Source of the DNA: FEN-1297 sp964498065
Lineage (GTDB): Bacteria; Bacteroidota; Ignavibacteria; Ignavibacteriales; Ignavibacteriaceae
Reading direction: 5' to 3'
Assembly (NCBI GenBank): GCA_964498065.1
Contig: CAZCFZ010000018.1
Span: forward strand, 5,384-69,383
DNA: 64,000 bases
The notes under the pieces were generated by a model. That model did not search any database. It saw nothing but the letters and a program-made list of their open reading frames with translations, and was not told the origin of the DNA. The stretch's first letter is position 1; every line of letters begins with the position of its first letter. The position numbers and the translations under genes were made by a program. This document shows, one piece after another, positions 51,136-58,788 of this stretch.

Positions 51136-52254
51136 TTATTTAGATAATGCTTGCACAAGGTCATGGATTAAATCATCGGGATGTTCCAGACCGATTGACA
51201 ACCTTAAAAGATTTTGCGGTGTTTTTGTTCCATCTCCTTCTACAGATGCACGATGCTCGATTAAGCTTTCAGGTCCGCCCAGACTTGTTGCTCTTGTAAA
51301 TAATTTTACTTTCGATGCGGCTTTCATTGCTGCTTCTTTATCTCCTTTAACTTCAAATGAAATCATACCCCCGTAAAGCTTCATCTGCATTGAAGCTATA
51401 GGATGGCCGGGATGTTTCGGCAATCCCGGATAATATACTTTAGATACAGACCGATGCTTATTAAGAAATTCGGCAATCTGCATTGCACTTTCGGACTGTG
51501 TGCGAATTCTAATCGGCAGTGTTTGGATTCCTCTTAATGTCAGCCAGCATTCAAACGGAGAGGGAACAGCACCCCCGGTTTTTTGAATGTCACTAATTTT
51601 TTTGAACAATTCGTTATTTGCTTTTGAAACAACCGCGCCTCCTAAAACATCACTATGACCACTTATGTATTTAGTAGTTGCATGAATTATCAGATCAACA
51701 CCGAATTCAAATGGCGATTGTAAAACCGGCGTAGCCCATGTATTATCACAAACAACAACGGCTCCTGCTTTATGCGCTAAATCCGAAATTTTTTTTAAAT
51801 CAATAATTTTTAATAACGGATTTGACGGAGTTTCAACCCAGATGATTTTGGTATTTTTTTTAATTGTCGATTTCAGTTTGGCCAAGTTAGTCATCTCAAC
51901 AAAATTTGATTTGATACCCCATTTATCAAACTGCTTAATTAATTTTCTTGTACCATGATAAATATCATCGGATAAGATTACATGATCTCCGGGAGTTAAA
52001 GATTGAAAAATGCTCATTGCAGCAGCGGAACCGGAAGAAAAGGCTGCAGCAGTTTCGCCACCTTCCAGGGATGCAAGGCATTTTTCCAGAGATTCTCTAT
52101 TGGGATTATTGTTTCGCGAATAATTATATCCCTTCGGATAATCACCATCAGCTTCACGTTCAAATGTAGTTGTTAAATGTATAGGAGGAGTAACAGCACC
52201 GGTTGCCGGATCAACATTTCTTCCCGCATGAACAGAGATAGTTTCAATTCTCAT
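51136..52254 (-). CDS. Cystathionine gamma-synthase/lyase family PLP enzyme
   Basis: 372 residues from ATG 52254; the ATG two codons earlier lies within the AGGA ribosome site. PLP-binding lysine K195 is in HATTKYISGHSDVLGG, the aspartate in VVVCDNTWATPVLQ, and the tyrosine/arginine pair in NYSRNNNPNRESLEKCLA. The family covers cystathionine gamma-synthase, beta- and gamma-lyases and O-acylhomoserine sulfhydrylases. The sequence ETPSNPLLKIIDLKKI and C-terminal LRLSIGLEHPDDLIHDL favour gamma-synthase or gamma-lyase, but the reaction cannot be fixed by eye. Isolated from other methionine or cysteine genes. No SAM riboswitch was recognised upstream. Confidence 0.92.
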   Translation of the reverse strand: MRIETISVHAGRNVDPATGAVTPPIHLTTTFEREADGDYPKGYNYSRNNNPNRESLEKCLASLEGGETAAAFSSGSAAAMSIFQSLTPGDHVILSDDIYHGTRKLIKQFDKWGIKSNFVEMTNLAKLKSTIKKNTKIIWVETPSNPLLKIIDLKKISDLAHKAGAVVVCDNTWATPVLQSPFEFGVDLIIHATTKYISGHSDVLGGAVVSKANNELFKKISDIQKTGGAVPSPFECWLTLRGIQTLPIRIRTQSESAMQIAEFLNKHRSVSKVYYPGLPKHPGHPIASMQMKLYGGMISFEVKGDKEAAMKAASKVKLFTRATSLGGPESLIEHRASVEGDGTKTPQNLLRLSIGLEHPDDLIHDLVQALSK

Positions 52255-52410
52255 AAACATCCTAAAGAAAATCGGAATGGAATTTTGATGTGTAAAATAA
52301 TAAATGAATTAATAAAATGTGTTATTAGTTAGACGAGTAATTCTGCAGTATATCTGTCCCAAGTAAGCAATAACATGCCTATAAAAGTAAATATTAATAA
52401 TGTTTTAATG

Positions 52411-52574
52411 TCATCCCTACGGGATTTTTGATTTATCTGTTTGTTATTTTAGAATAATTTCACGCCTTCGGCGTTTAGTATAAAAGCCCTTCCAAAGGAA
52501 TGCCTTTGGCAGAAGGGCTGGAATTATTATAATTAGGTTGTAAGGCAATATTGTTTTTAATCTCGTAGGGATGA
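52411..52574. mobile_element. 164-bp composite palindromic element
   Basis: Terminal repeats TCATCCCTACGGGATT and AATCTCGTAGGGATGA (one mismatch in 16). Inside are ACGCC-TTC-GGCGT (52462-52474) and AGCCCTTC...GAAGGGCT (52485-52519). Non-coding. The organisation of TIR plus inner hairpins parallels the 118-bp element. Probably a non-autonomous mobile or REP-cluster unit. Confidence 0.65.
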
Positions 52575-52673
52575 AATTATTCTTTTATGGATCTTTGATC
52601 TCCTTCGATTATTTAATAAACAAATTTTTTGTTACTGACTTATTTCAGACATCAATGTTCCGAAATGGAAAAG

Positions 52674-52701
52674 GCATACAGCAACAAAAATTGCCGTATG
52701 C
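52674..52701 (-). terminator. Hairpin after the thioredoxin-like gene
   Basis: GCATACAGCAA/TTGCCGTATGC, 11-bp stem with one mismatch and a six-base loop, 10 bp beyond the stop. The minus-strand sequence after it has only CCTTTTCC, so the T-run is poor. Confidence 0.5.
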
Positions 52702-52710
52702 ATAGTAAAA

Positions 52711-53322
52711 TTATTCTTGCTCTACTTTTGAAAGTATTTCTTGAAATTCTGCTTCAATTTCTTTCCCCCGGTTTCTTCCATACCATAAATGAAGCTTTTC
52801 ATCAAGTTCAGGTTTTACAATTCCCTCACTTTTCCACTGAACGATTAATTCTTGAGCTGCTTTAGGTCTTGGTCCCCACATAAACAATTCATTGCCTTCC
52901 AAATCGAACGCTATAAGTTTGGGTATACTTTTAGTTCCGTTAGTCAAATATAAATCCATAATGTCATTGTTTGCATCCCTAAGAATTATACGTAAATCAA
53001 TATTTGTATTTAATAACGCCAACTTAGCAATGTAAGGAAGATTTTGAGCTGAATCGCCGCACAATGCTTCCGTAATAACCATCCATATTTGTTTTTCTTT
53101 AATATTTTCAATCTCAGCTTTTAGCTCTTCGGATACCTCATAGCTTTTTTTAATTCTTTGAGTTCTTTGAAAATTTAATTTTTTATATTCGAAAGATACT
53201 TTTTCATTATCATTTAATTGTTCCGGATTAGTATTATTCACTTCATCTTTAAATTTTCCTATATACTCATTATATGTTAATCCGTTATGCGGGCGTTTAT
53301 CCTTAAAAAATTGCGGTACCAT
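52711..53322 (-). CDS. Thioredoxin-like protein (thioredoxin_9/YbbN-type)
   Basis: 203 residues from ATG 53322. A TTG at 53379 would add 19 residues, but TTTAGGAG placed before this ATG decides the start. A thioredoxin fold is suggested at about residues 75-170: IWMVITEALCGDSAQNLPYI, LRIILRDANNDIMDLYLTNG and SIPKLIAFDLEGNELFMWGP (the cis-Pro TKSIPK). The usual CxxC is replaced by CGDS, so only a single cysteine is present, as in several Bacillota/Bacteroidota thioredoxin-family proteins of low-molecular-weight thiol systems. The N-terminal 70 residues are charged and helical. Cytoplasmic. Not obviously co-transcribed with neighbours. Confidence 0.8.
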   Translation of the reverse strand: MVPQFFKDKRPHNGLTYNEYIGKFKDEVNNTNPEQLNDNEKVSFEYKKLNFQRTQRIKKSYEVSEELKAEIENIKEKQIWMVITEALCGDSAQNLPYIAKLALLNTNIDLRIILRDANNDIMDLYLTNGTKSIPKLIAFDLEGNELFMWGPRPKAAQELIVQWKSEGIVKPELDEKLHLWYGRNRGKEIEAEFQEILSKVEQE

Positions 53323-53470
53323 TATTTTACTCCTAAATTTTCGTAATTCACAATACAATTTATCATATAATGACAACAATTGATGCCATTCATTTTATAT
53401 TTGACGCTCAAATAGACAAAAGGATTCATAATTTCATGTTATTTTTATTCTAGTATATCAATTAGGATGG

Positions 53471-54166
53471 TTAAATATTTGTGCTATTTTTCAATTCTTT
53501 TCTAAGCGATTTATAACCGGGACAATATTCTTCAACCAATTTCCAAAATCTTTTTGAATGGTTCATTTCTCTTAGATGGCAGAGCTCATGTATAATCACA
53601 TAGTCGATTATTTCTTTTTTAAATTGCATCAGTTTAAAATTGAAAGATAAGTTTCGATTGCCTGAGCAGCTTCCCCACCTGGTTTTTTGTCCTCTGATTG
53701 TAATTTTATTTATCCTAAAATTATACTTTTTTGATAATTCATATGTACGTTTAATCAAATAATAATTTGCCTGCTCTCTAAGCCATGTATCATAAATCGT
53801 ATTTATCTTTAAATGACTTCCCGATGGACTTGAAATCAGTAATCCGGTATTCGTAAAAATCATGGAATGATCTTTTTGAAACAGAGTGTATTCTTGTCTT
53901 ACCGGAATTTCTTTGCCGAGATATAAAAATCTTTCTTTATTAATTACCGCAGTTCGTAAATGTTTTTTAATCCAGTCGGATTTACTAATCAAAAAAGCTT
54001 CTGCTTCAGAAAGTTTACAACGTCTGGGAATAATTAATTCAAGTTCATTTTGGTTGGAAATTTGAATTCGAAGATATCTAGCTCTTTTACTATAACGAAT
54101 GTTGTAAGAAATTCTTTCTTGATTAATTTCTATAGACTTAACTGATGAGGAATCCGGTTTTTTCAA
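53471..54166 (-). CDS. YgjP-like (DUF45) zinc metallopeptidase
   Basis: 231 residues. Zinc-binding HELCH at residues 193-197 in VIIHELCHLREMNHSKRF, with the third ligand likely in NHSKRFW. The preceding ITIRGQKTRWGSCSGNRNLS is the DUF45/WLM family signature. The N-terminal half (SYNIRYSKRARYLRIQISNQ) is a beta-rich region typical of YgjP. Family members are putative cytoplasmic proteases; E. coli YgjP's physiological role is unclear. It is encoded 52 bp after cysS in the same direction. Confidence 0.92.
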   Translation of the reverse strand: MKKPDSSSVKSIEINQERISYNIRYSKRARYLRIQISNQNELELIIPRRCKLSEAEAFLISKSDWIKKHLRTAVINKERFLYLGKEIPVRQEYTLFQKDHSMIFTNTGLLISSPSGSHLKINTIYDTWLREQANYYLIKRTYELSKKYNFRINKITIRGQKTRWGSCSGNRNLSFNFKLMQFKKEIIDYVIIHELCHLREMNHSKRFWKLVEEYCPGYKSLRKELKNSTNI

Positions 54167-54218
54167 TATTAATTAGCACTCTATTAATTCAACAAAAAAA
54201 TTAAATGAATTATAATAT

Positions 54219-55634
54219 TCATTTAGATTTTTTATAAGTCGTTTTTCCCTTCCCATCCTGTAAAATTATACCCAAGGACTTAAGCTCATCTCTTATTTTA
54301 TCTGAGAGAGAATAATTCTTATTCTGCTTAGCTTCCGTTCTCAGTTTAATTAAAAGTTCAATAAGATCATTTTCCAGTTCGCCGTTACCTTGATTGGTAT
54401 TCATCCGAAAGTCAATAATCCCTAACACATTTTCAGCAGTTTTCTTTAAAAATTCTTTCACATTTTCATAAAACTTAACATCTATATTTTCGTTTTCGGA
54501 AATGGCTTTATTTACTTCACGTACAAAATCAAAAATTACGGCAGTAGCCTGAGGAGTATTAAAATCATCATCCATGGCATCTTCAAAATCTTTTTTGAAT
54601 TTTTCAATATTAAGCTGCGGAATAACTCCTTCACTTTTATTTTGCTTTAATTCATCTTCTATTTTATAGGCCAGGTTTTTAAGCTTTTCAAGTCCTTTAC
54701 CGGCCGATGACAATAAATCTTCACTAAAGTTTAGCGGTCCTGCATAATGAGTCTGTGCAAATGCAAGTCTAACAGCTTCTGCAGAATGCACTTTAACTAT
54801 ATCTCTTGCCGTAAAAAAATTTCCTAAAGATTTTGACATCTTTTCATCATTAATATTTAAAAAGCCAAAGTGAATCCAGTAATTGACAAATTTCTTTCCG
54901 TTAGCAGCTTCACTTTGAGCAATTTCATTTTCATGATGCGGAAAGATTAAATCATTACCTCCGGCATGAATATCAAAAGTTTCGCCGAGATGTTTGCAGC
55001 TCATTGCAGAGCATTCTATATGCCAGCCTGGACGGCCTTTACCCCAGGGACTATCCCAGAACGGTTCCCCGGGTTTTGCTTTCTTCCACAATGCAAAATC
55101 GAGAGGGTTGTGTTTTTCTTCGTTAATTTCAATTCTTGCACCGGATTCAAGTTCCTCAATATTTTTACCGCTAAGTTTGCCGTATTCATCAAACTTAGTT
55201 ACATCATAAAAAACATTCCCGTTTATATTATAAGCCGAACCGTTTTTAATCAGCTTTTCAATCAAAGAAATCATTTCTTCCATATTCTCGGTTGCCCTTG
55301 GGAATATTGTTGCCTTTTTGATTTTCAATTTCTCAATATCTTCTAAGAAAGCATTTATAAATTTTTGAGCGACCTGCTTCGAATCTATCTTCTCCGAAAT
55401 TGCTTTTTTTATAATTTTATCGTCAACATCGGTTAGATTCATAACATATTTTACATTATAGCCTTTATACTCGAGGTATTTCCTGATTATATCCGACATT
55501 ATAAATGATCTCGCATTCCCTATATGAAAATAATCGTACACTGTAGGTCCGCAGACATACATATTAATATTCGTTGGATTTATGGGTTTAAATTCTTCTT
55601 TTTTTCTTGTTAATGTATTATAAATTAAAAGCAT
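54219..55634 (-). CDS. cysS: Cysteinyl-tRNA synthetase
   Basis: 471 residues, normal length. Class I signatures: zinc-binding C28 and HIGN (37-40) in MYVCGPTVYDYFHIGNAR; GWHIECSAMSCKHLG and HHENEIAQSEA, which provide the other zinc ligands; and KMSKS in NDEKMSKSLGNF. The C-terminal DALR-type helical domain spans about 340-471. It charges tRNA-Cys. Part of the leftward growth cluster; the RluD-type gene stop lies 105 bp upstream, so it may have its own promoter in that gap. Confidence 0.98.
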   Translation of the reverse strand: MLLIYNTLTRKKEEFKPINPTNINMYVCGPTVYDYFHIGNARSFIMSDIIRKYLEYKGYNVKYVMNLTDVDDKIIKKAISEKIDSKQVAQKFINAFLEDIEKLKIKKATIFPRATENMEEMISLIEKLIKNGSAYNINGNVFYDVTKFDEYGKLSGKNIEELESGARIEINEEKHNPLDFALWKKAKPGEPFWDSPWGKGRPGWHIECSAMSCKHLGETFDIHAGGNDLIFPHHENEIAQSEAANGKKFVNYWIHFGFLNINDEKMSKSLGNFFTARDIVKVHSAEAVRLAFAQTHYAGPLNFSEDLLSSAGKGLEKLKNLAYKIEDELKQNKSEGVIPQLNIEKFKKDFEDAMDDDFNTPQATAVIFDFVREVNKAISENENIDVKFYENVKEFLKKTAENVLGIIDFRMNTNQGNGELENDLIELLIKLRTEAKQNKNYSLSDKIRDELKSLGIILQDGKGKTTYKKSK

Positions 55635-55739
55635 AACTTTCTTTAATTAATGGGTGAATTTCTAATTACAAACTTACTAATTATGATGATAATTATTTTT
55701 AAAACTAATTCACTTTAATACTTAATTTATATACGGAAC

Positions 55740-56729
55740 TTAATTACCTGCTATTCTCAATTTTTCCAATAGCCGAACCATATCTTCCGGAAGATCGGAA
55801 TCAAATCGAACAAATTGTTTTGAATGCGGATGAATAAAGCCAAGCGTTTTTGCGTGAAGCGCCTGTCGCGGCATTATTTCCAGCAGATTTTGTACCCTGC
55901 TTTTTATTTTAGGAAGATTCGATCCGTAAACTATATGTCTTCCTCCATATGTAGGATCGCCAAATACGGGATGCCCGGTACCGGATAAATGTACGCGGAT
56001 CTGGTGAGTTCTGCCCGTTTTTAAATTTAGTTTTAATAATGACGCGAATTCAAACTCTTCAAGAATTTCATAAAAAGTAGCGGCACTCTTTCCTTCATTT
56101 GAACTTACGGCAAATTTTTTTCGGTCTGATTTACTTCGCGCAATATTTAGATTTATTTCTCCTTTCCTTTCTTTAAACAAACCCCAGGCAACCGCCCAAT
56201 ATTCTCTTTCGATCGAATGCTTGGAAAATTGCTCCGCCAGTTTCGCATGCGTCCAATCATCCTTTGCAACAACAAGGAGGCCGCTTGTATCTTTATCAAT
56301 ACGATGAACAATTCCCGGGCGTCCCTGTTCATTTAAATTGCTTAACTTTTGAGAATGATAAAGCAAAGCATTAACCAAAGTACCCGTATAATTTGCATAT
56401 GCCGGATGCGCTACCATCCCGGCCGGCTTATTCACTATAAGCAAATACTCATCTTCATAAATAATATTTAGGGGAATTTCTTCCGGTTCGGCTTCTTCCG
56501 GGCGGGGAGTAATAGGTATGGCAGCTTCTATTACATCGCCCGGCTGAACTTTATAATTCTGCTTTACATAATTTTTATTTACGGTTACGAGATTTGCTTC
56601 AATTAGTTTTTGGACTTTAGAGCGGGTAGCATTTTCAAGACTGTTTACTAAGAATAGATCGAGGCGTTCCTTCTTCTTCCCTTCAGGAATTACTATCCGG
56701 TATTTCTTTTCCTTTATCAGGTTCGCCAT
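55740..56729 (-). CDS. rluD: RluD-family 23S rRNA pseudouridine synthase
   Basis: 329 residues. An S4 RNA-binding domain (about 18-80; ERLDLFLVNSLENATRSKVQ) is followed by the catalytic domain with PGIVHRIDKDTSGLLVVAK, which holds the nucleophilic Asp, and KTGRTHQIRVHLSGTGHPVF. It isomerises uridines in 23S rRNA; the exact positions depend on the RluA/C/D subtype, and D is the best match by domain layout. Its first 15 codons overlap the 3' end of the upstream lspA by 47 bp in another frame, unusually long for coupling. The ATG is the only sensible start before the S4 domain. Confidence 0.93.
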   Translation of the reverse strand: MANLIKEKKYRIVIPEGKKKERLDLFLVNSLENATRSKVQKLIEANLVTVNKNYVKQNYKVQPGDVIEAAIPITPRPEEAEPEEIPLNIIYEDEYLLIVNKPAGMVAHPAYANYTGTLVNALLYHSQKLSNLNEQGRPGIVHRIDKDTSGLLVVAKDDWTHAKLAEQFSKHSIEREYWAVAWGLFKERKGEINLNIARSKSDRKKFAVSSNEGKSAATFYEILEEFEFASLLKLNLKTGRTHQIRVHLSGTGHPVFGDPTYGGRHIVYGSNLPKIKSRVQNLLEIMPRQALHAKTLGFIHPHSKQFVRFDSDLPEDMVRLLEKLRIAGN

Positions 56730-57390
56730 TGTTTAAATCTATATTTTCTTCGGATTGATTTAAGTTATTATCAATTTTGGGGTCTGCAGCATCCAAAGCA
56801 CCTGAGTTAGTTAAAGCAGATGTTTCATATCCGGTTTTAACTTCAACTTCCTTTTTATTTTTTCCATAAAAGAAAATCAGGATGAATACTCCGATTGTAA
56901 CGGATGCGTCGGCAAAGTTAAATATCGGCCAGCGGTCAAAGCTTTTACCAAACAAATTGAACTTGAAAAAATCAAAATCCAAAAAATCAACTACTCTGCC
57001 GTAAAACAGCGGAGCGTAATGATAAAAAATTCCGTAAAACATTCTATCGATCAAATTACCAACGGCACCGCCTAAAATAAACGCAACGGCAAGCCTCAAC
57101 GATAATCGTTTATTCCTAATTATATAAAGATAGATCAGAAGTCCTATACTTGCAACTAAAGAGAATAACGAGATCCACAATTTCATTTTAGTACCCGGAT
57201 CAAATCCGAAAGCCATGCCGGGGTTTTCAATAAAGGTAATTCTAAAAAAATTACCTATAACGGGAATCTGCTGGCCTTGATACATGCCCGCATAGTATAT
57301 TTTCAAAAAAGGAATTGCAAATCCTTTTACGATCAATTTAGAAACCTGATCAATTATAACGATGGAAAGCGAAATATATAAAACTTTCAA
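56683..57390 (-). CDS. lspA: Lipoprotein signal peptidase (copy 1, C-terminally extended)
   Basis: 235 residues. Four membrane helices with the LspA motifs: ENPGMAFG near 55-62, GGAVGNLIDR with catalytic D115, GRVVDFLDF, and FNFADASVTIG with catalytic D161. The enzyme cleaves lipoprotein signal peptides in the inner membrane. After the last helix it has about 55 hydrophilic, acidic residues (KTGYETSALTNSGALDAADP onwards), absent from copy 2 and from most LspA proteins. It starts 1 bp after copy 2 ends. The extension's final 15 codons are overlapped by the rluD start. Both catalytic aspartates are present, so it should be active. Confidence 0.95.
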   Translation of the reverse strand: MKVLYISLSIVIIDQVSKLIVKGFAIPFLKIYYAGMYQGQQIPVIGNFFRITFIENPGMAFGFDPGTKMKLWISLFSLVASIGLLIYLYIIRNKRLSLRLAVAFILGGAVGNLIDRMFYGIFYHYAPLFYGRVVDFLDFDFFKFNLFGKSFDRWPIFNFADASVTIGVFILIFFYGKNKKEVEVKTGYETSALTNSGALDAADPKIDNNLNQSEENIDLNNGEPDKGKEIPDSNS

Positions 57391-57391
57391 T

Positions 57392-58003
57392 CTATTCCTT
57401 ATTTTCTGCCAGATAATTTTCTATGACAGGATTTACAGAACTCTCAGTATTCCTTTGCCGGTTAAGAGCAAATAAAAGTAATATTACACCGGAAGTAACA
57501 GCTACATCCGCAAAGTTGAAGACGTAACTTCCGAACATTTTATCAAAAATAAAAAAATTAAAAAATTTCAAATTGAAAAAGTCAACTACTTTTCCATGAA
57601 AAAGCGGTCCATAATTATAAAATATTCCGTAAAAAATTCTATCTATTAAATTTCCAACCGCTCCCCCTAAAATCAATGCAATAGCCAGCCTTAAACTAAA
57701 TATTTTTTTTCTGCTCTTATATAGATAGATCACCAAACCGATACCGGCGATTATTGAAAAAAAAGCGATAAGGAATTTAAAACTTTCCCCAAAGTCGATT
57801 CCGAATGCTATCCCGGGATTTTCTACCAGAGTAATGTTAAAAAAATCTCCCAGCAGCGGAATTCTCTGACCTTCATACAAACCGTGGATACTAAAATTTA
57901 AAAACGGAATTGAAAAGCCTTTAACAAACAGCTTTGAAAGCTGATCAATTACTACAACTATGAATGAAAAAAATAATACTTTCACATCAAACCTACACTT
58001 CAA
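57392..58003 (-). CDS. lspA: Lipoprotein signal peptidase (copy 2)
   Basis: 203 residues. Motifs as in copy 1: ENPGIAFGID, GGAVGNLIDR with catalytic D121, GKVVDFFNL, and FNFADVAVTSG with catalytic D166. Four membrane helices, normal length with a short polar tail (ESSVNPVIENYLAENKE). The tandem arrangement with copy 1 (1-bp gap) indicates duplication of the whole gene. The two differ substantially in the N-terminal region and loops, so the duplication is not recent. It lies 18 bp after the DksA-like gene, in the same transcript. Confidence 0.96.
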   Translation of the reverse strand: MKCRFDVKVLFFSFIVVVIDQLSKLFVKGFSIPFLNFSIHGLYEGQRIPLLGDFFNITLVENPGIAFGIDFGESFKFLIAFFSIIAGIGLVIYLYKSRKKIFSLRLAIALILGGAVGNLIDRIFYGIFYNYGPLFHGKVVDFFNLKFFNFFIFDKMFGSYVFNFADVAVTSGVILLLFALNRQRNTESSVNPVIENYLAENKE

Positions 58004-58021
58004 AATAAATCATTCAAATCA

Positions 58022-58771
58022 TTATCTTTTTTCCTGTCTCTGTTTTATCGGTAAACAAAGCTGACTGTGCGGTACTGCCTCCAGTCTTGCTTTCGGAACT
58101 AGAGGGCATGTTTCACAAAGATGCTGCGGTTCCTCAATGCATTCAATACATATTCCATATGTACCGGCATCTATCCTTTTAAGCGCATCTTCCAGATAAC
58201 CCAGAAATTTATTTTCTCTTTGAGCATAAAGAAAAGTTTTTTCCCTTTCCATCGCATCGGTACCCTGTTCCGCCATATGCAATGAATAAGGGGAGTTTTC
58301 ATTAATATATTCACCTGTTGTCGGATCCAGCATTTGTTCTTTTAAATTCTGGAGTTGTTCAATTATCTCGTCTCTTTTAGCTAGAATAATTTCCCTAAAA
58401 TGTTCTAAATCTTCTTTACTGTACCCCTTAATATTTTCCATTGCTTTAGCACGAATTTCTGCCGGGCTTAATTCTTCTGTAACAACCACGGGAGTTTTTT
58501 CCTTAACAACCTTTTTTCTTGGCATATTTGTCTTTTTTCCTGTCTTTTTTTCTATAGTTTTCTTCTTTGTTGCTTTTTGAACTTTTGTAACTTTCTTCTT
58601 TTCAGCCGCTTTTTTTACAGTTTTTTTCACTGTCTTTTTTGCCGGCGGTTTAACTGCAGCCTTCCTGGTTGTCTTTGCAGACTTATTTACATTTTTTGTT
58701 TTTTTAGGCTTCACAGTTTTTTTTGCAGCTTTTTTCGTAACAGTCTTTCTAGATGTAGATCTTTTAGCCAT
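58022..58771 (-). CDS. DksA/TraR-like zinc-finger protein with Lys/Ala-rich H1-like tail
   Basis: 249 residues. The first 100 are a Lys/Ala/Pro/Thr-rich tail of histone H1 type (TKKAAKKTVKPKKTKN and similar repeats), followed by a DksA-type coiled coil (about 120-185; KAMENIKGYSKEDLEHFREI) and a C-terminal zinc-finger region. The cysteine pattern is unusual: CIEC is followed by an insert with CETC and then a single Cys (HSQLCLPI), instead of the two CxxC pairs about 17 apart. DksA proteins act in the RNA polymerase secondary channel; the basic tail may bind DNA. Strong ribosome site AAAGGAGG. It lies between ileS (17 bp) and lspA. Confidence 0.9.
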   Translation of the reverse strand: MAKRSTSRKTVTKKAAKKTVKPKKTKNVNKSAKTTRKAAVKPPAKKTVKKTVKKAAEKKKVTKVQKATKKKTIEKKTGKKTNMPRKKVVKEKTPVVVTEELSPAEIRAKAMENIKGYSKEDLEHFREIILAKRDEIIEQLQNLKEQMLDPTTGEYINENSPYSLHMAEQGTDAMEREKTFLYAQRENKFLGYLEDALKRIDAGTYGICIECIEEPQHLCETCPLVPKARLEAVPHSQLCLPIKQRQEKR

Positions 58772-58788
58772 AATGAGGCCTCCTTTTG

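Larger units (their letters stand above)
52255..52710. other. 456-bp gap with a composite repeat
   Basis: Mostly occupied by the 164-bp element at 52411-52574. A hairpin at 52674-52701 lies after the stop of the thioredoxin-like gene. 52255-52410 is AT-rich and should contain the promoter of the trans-sulfuration gene. Confidence 0.5.

Noticed and set aside
52255..52410. SAM riboswitch upstream of the trans-sulfuration gene
   Set aside because: No conserved SAM-box helices could be recognised; only AT-rich sequence before the composite repeat.
54966..55346. 126-codon plus-strand frame inside cysS
   Set aside because: Antisense shadow of a well-conserved synthetase, Phe/Cys-rich with no family resemblance.
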